Source: Cellvibrionales bacterium UBA1963 (lineage in GTDB: Bacteria; Pseudomonadota; Gammaproteobacteria; Pseudomonadales; UBA7434). Taken from it: 33,135 nt of DNA. The stretch lies in the NCBI GenBank assembly GCA_002336035.1, contig DDED01000188.1:1981-35115 (forward strand), read 5' to 3'. Every line of letters starts with the position of its first letter. Within the stretch, counting starts at the first letter, position 1. Below, in pieces: positions 33,034-33,135 of the stretch. The notes beneath the pieces are model-generated. The model searched no databases. It was not told where the DNA came from and saw only the letters and a program-made list of their open reading frames with translations. Made by a program: the position numbers and the translations under genes.

Positions 33034-33135
33034 CTACCGTGGCATGCCGAGCATTCGCTCGGCAATGATATTACGTTGAATTTCATTGGTACCTGCATAA
33101 ATAGGACCACTCTGTGAAAACAGCCATCCATCCAG
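33034..33135 (-). CDS. Acyl-CoA dehydrogenase, C-terminal end only (cut by right edge)
   Basis: The last 33 codons of a minus-strand gene that enters from the right edge, ending in TAG at 33034-33036. The translation ends IYAGTNEIQRNIIAERMLG plus MPR, the C-terminal signature of acyl-CoA dehydrogenases of the FadE30 kind. The MCAD catalytic Glu position is Ala here (YAGT), so any catalytic Glu should be at the isovaleryl-type site outside the window. It lies seven bases upstream of the Glu-less dehydrogenase, suggesting a catalytic/non-catalytic pair. Function beyond this cannot be read. Confidence 0.85.
   Translation of the reverse strand: MDGWLFSQSGPIYAGTNEIQRNIIAERMLGMPR

Overview
The window looks like a chromosomal segment of a marine-type gammaproteobacterium of moderate G+C content. 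That rests on its core genes: fused rlmKL next to class 2 pyrD, ampD-ampE, and a retropepsin-like gene, nadC, a type IV pilin and pilBCD in Pseudomonas/Cellvibrionales-like order. Placement below class (for example Spongiibacteraceae or Halieaceae) is a guess. No phage, insertion sequence, CRISPR array, rRNA or tRNA was seen.

Left steroid block (1-6531, all minus strand). It begins at the edge with a decayed GMC-oxidoreductase fragment. A six-gene operon follows, transcribed from about 5394 down to 300: a MaoC-DUF35 fusion like ChsH2, a small MaoC protein like ChsH1, an Ltp2-type steroid side-chain aldolase, an SDR, a stand-alone DUF35 protein and a second Ltp2-type aldolase. The first three genes have the order of M. 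tuberculosis Rv3542c-Rv3541c-Rv3540c, which removes the last three side-chain carbons of cholesterol. The second aldolase/DUF35 pair suggests two retro-aldol cleavages, as proposed for the C5 side chain of bile acids in proteobacteria. Another SDR lies upstream.

Core block (6684-24403): purU, rlmKL, pyrD, a methyltransferase, a DUF2244 membrane protein, rsmE, msrA, an Sfp-type phosphopantetheinyl transferase, a 59-residue membrane protein, ampE, ampD, a membrane-anchored retropepsin-like protease, nadC, a type IV pilin, pilB, pilC, pilD and djlA.

Right steroid block (24442-33135, all minus strand). This is one long operon entering from the right edge and ending at a strong intrinsic terminator at 24442-24469. 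In transcription order: acyl-CoA dehydrogenase (cut by the edge), acyl-CoA dehydrogenase, FadA6-like thiolase, ketosteroid isomerase, SnoaL/NTF2-fold protein, Rv3548c-like SDR, acyl-CoA dehydrogenase, FadE30-like acyl-CoA dehydrogenase, IpdF-like SDR and a second thiolase. The FadE30, IpdF and FadA6 resemblances point to breakdown of the C/D rings (HIP pathway), and the isomerase, with its complete catalytic triad, confirms steroid chemistry.

Together the two blocks encode side-chain removal and C/D-ring beta-oxidation. Ring A/B enzymes (KstD, KshAB, HsaABCD), CYP125, EchA20 and IpdAB are not in the window. Family names come from remembered sequence patterns, not from a search.
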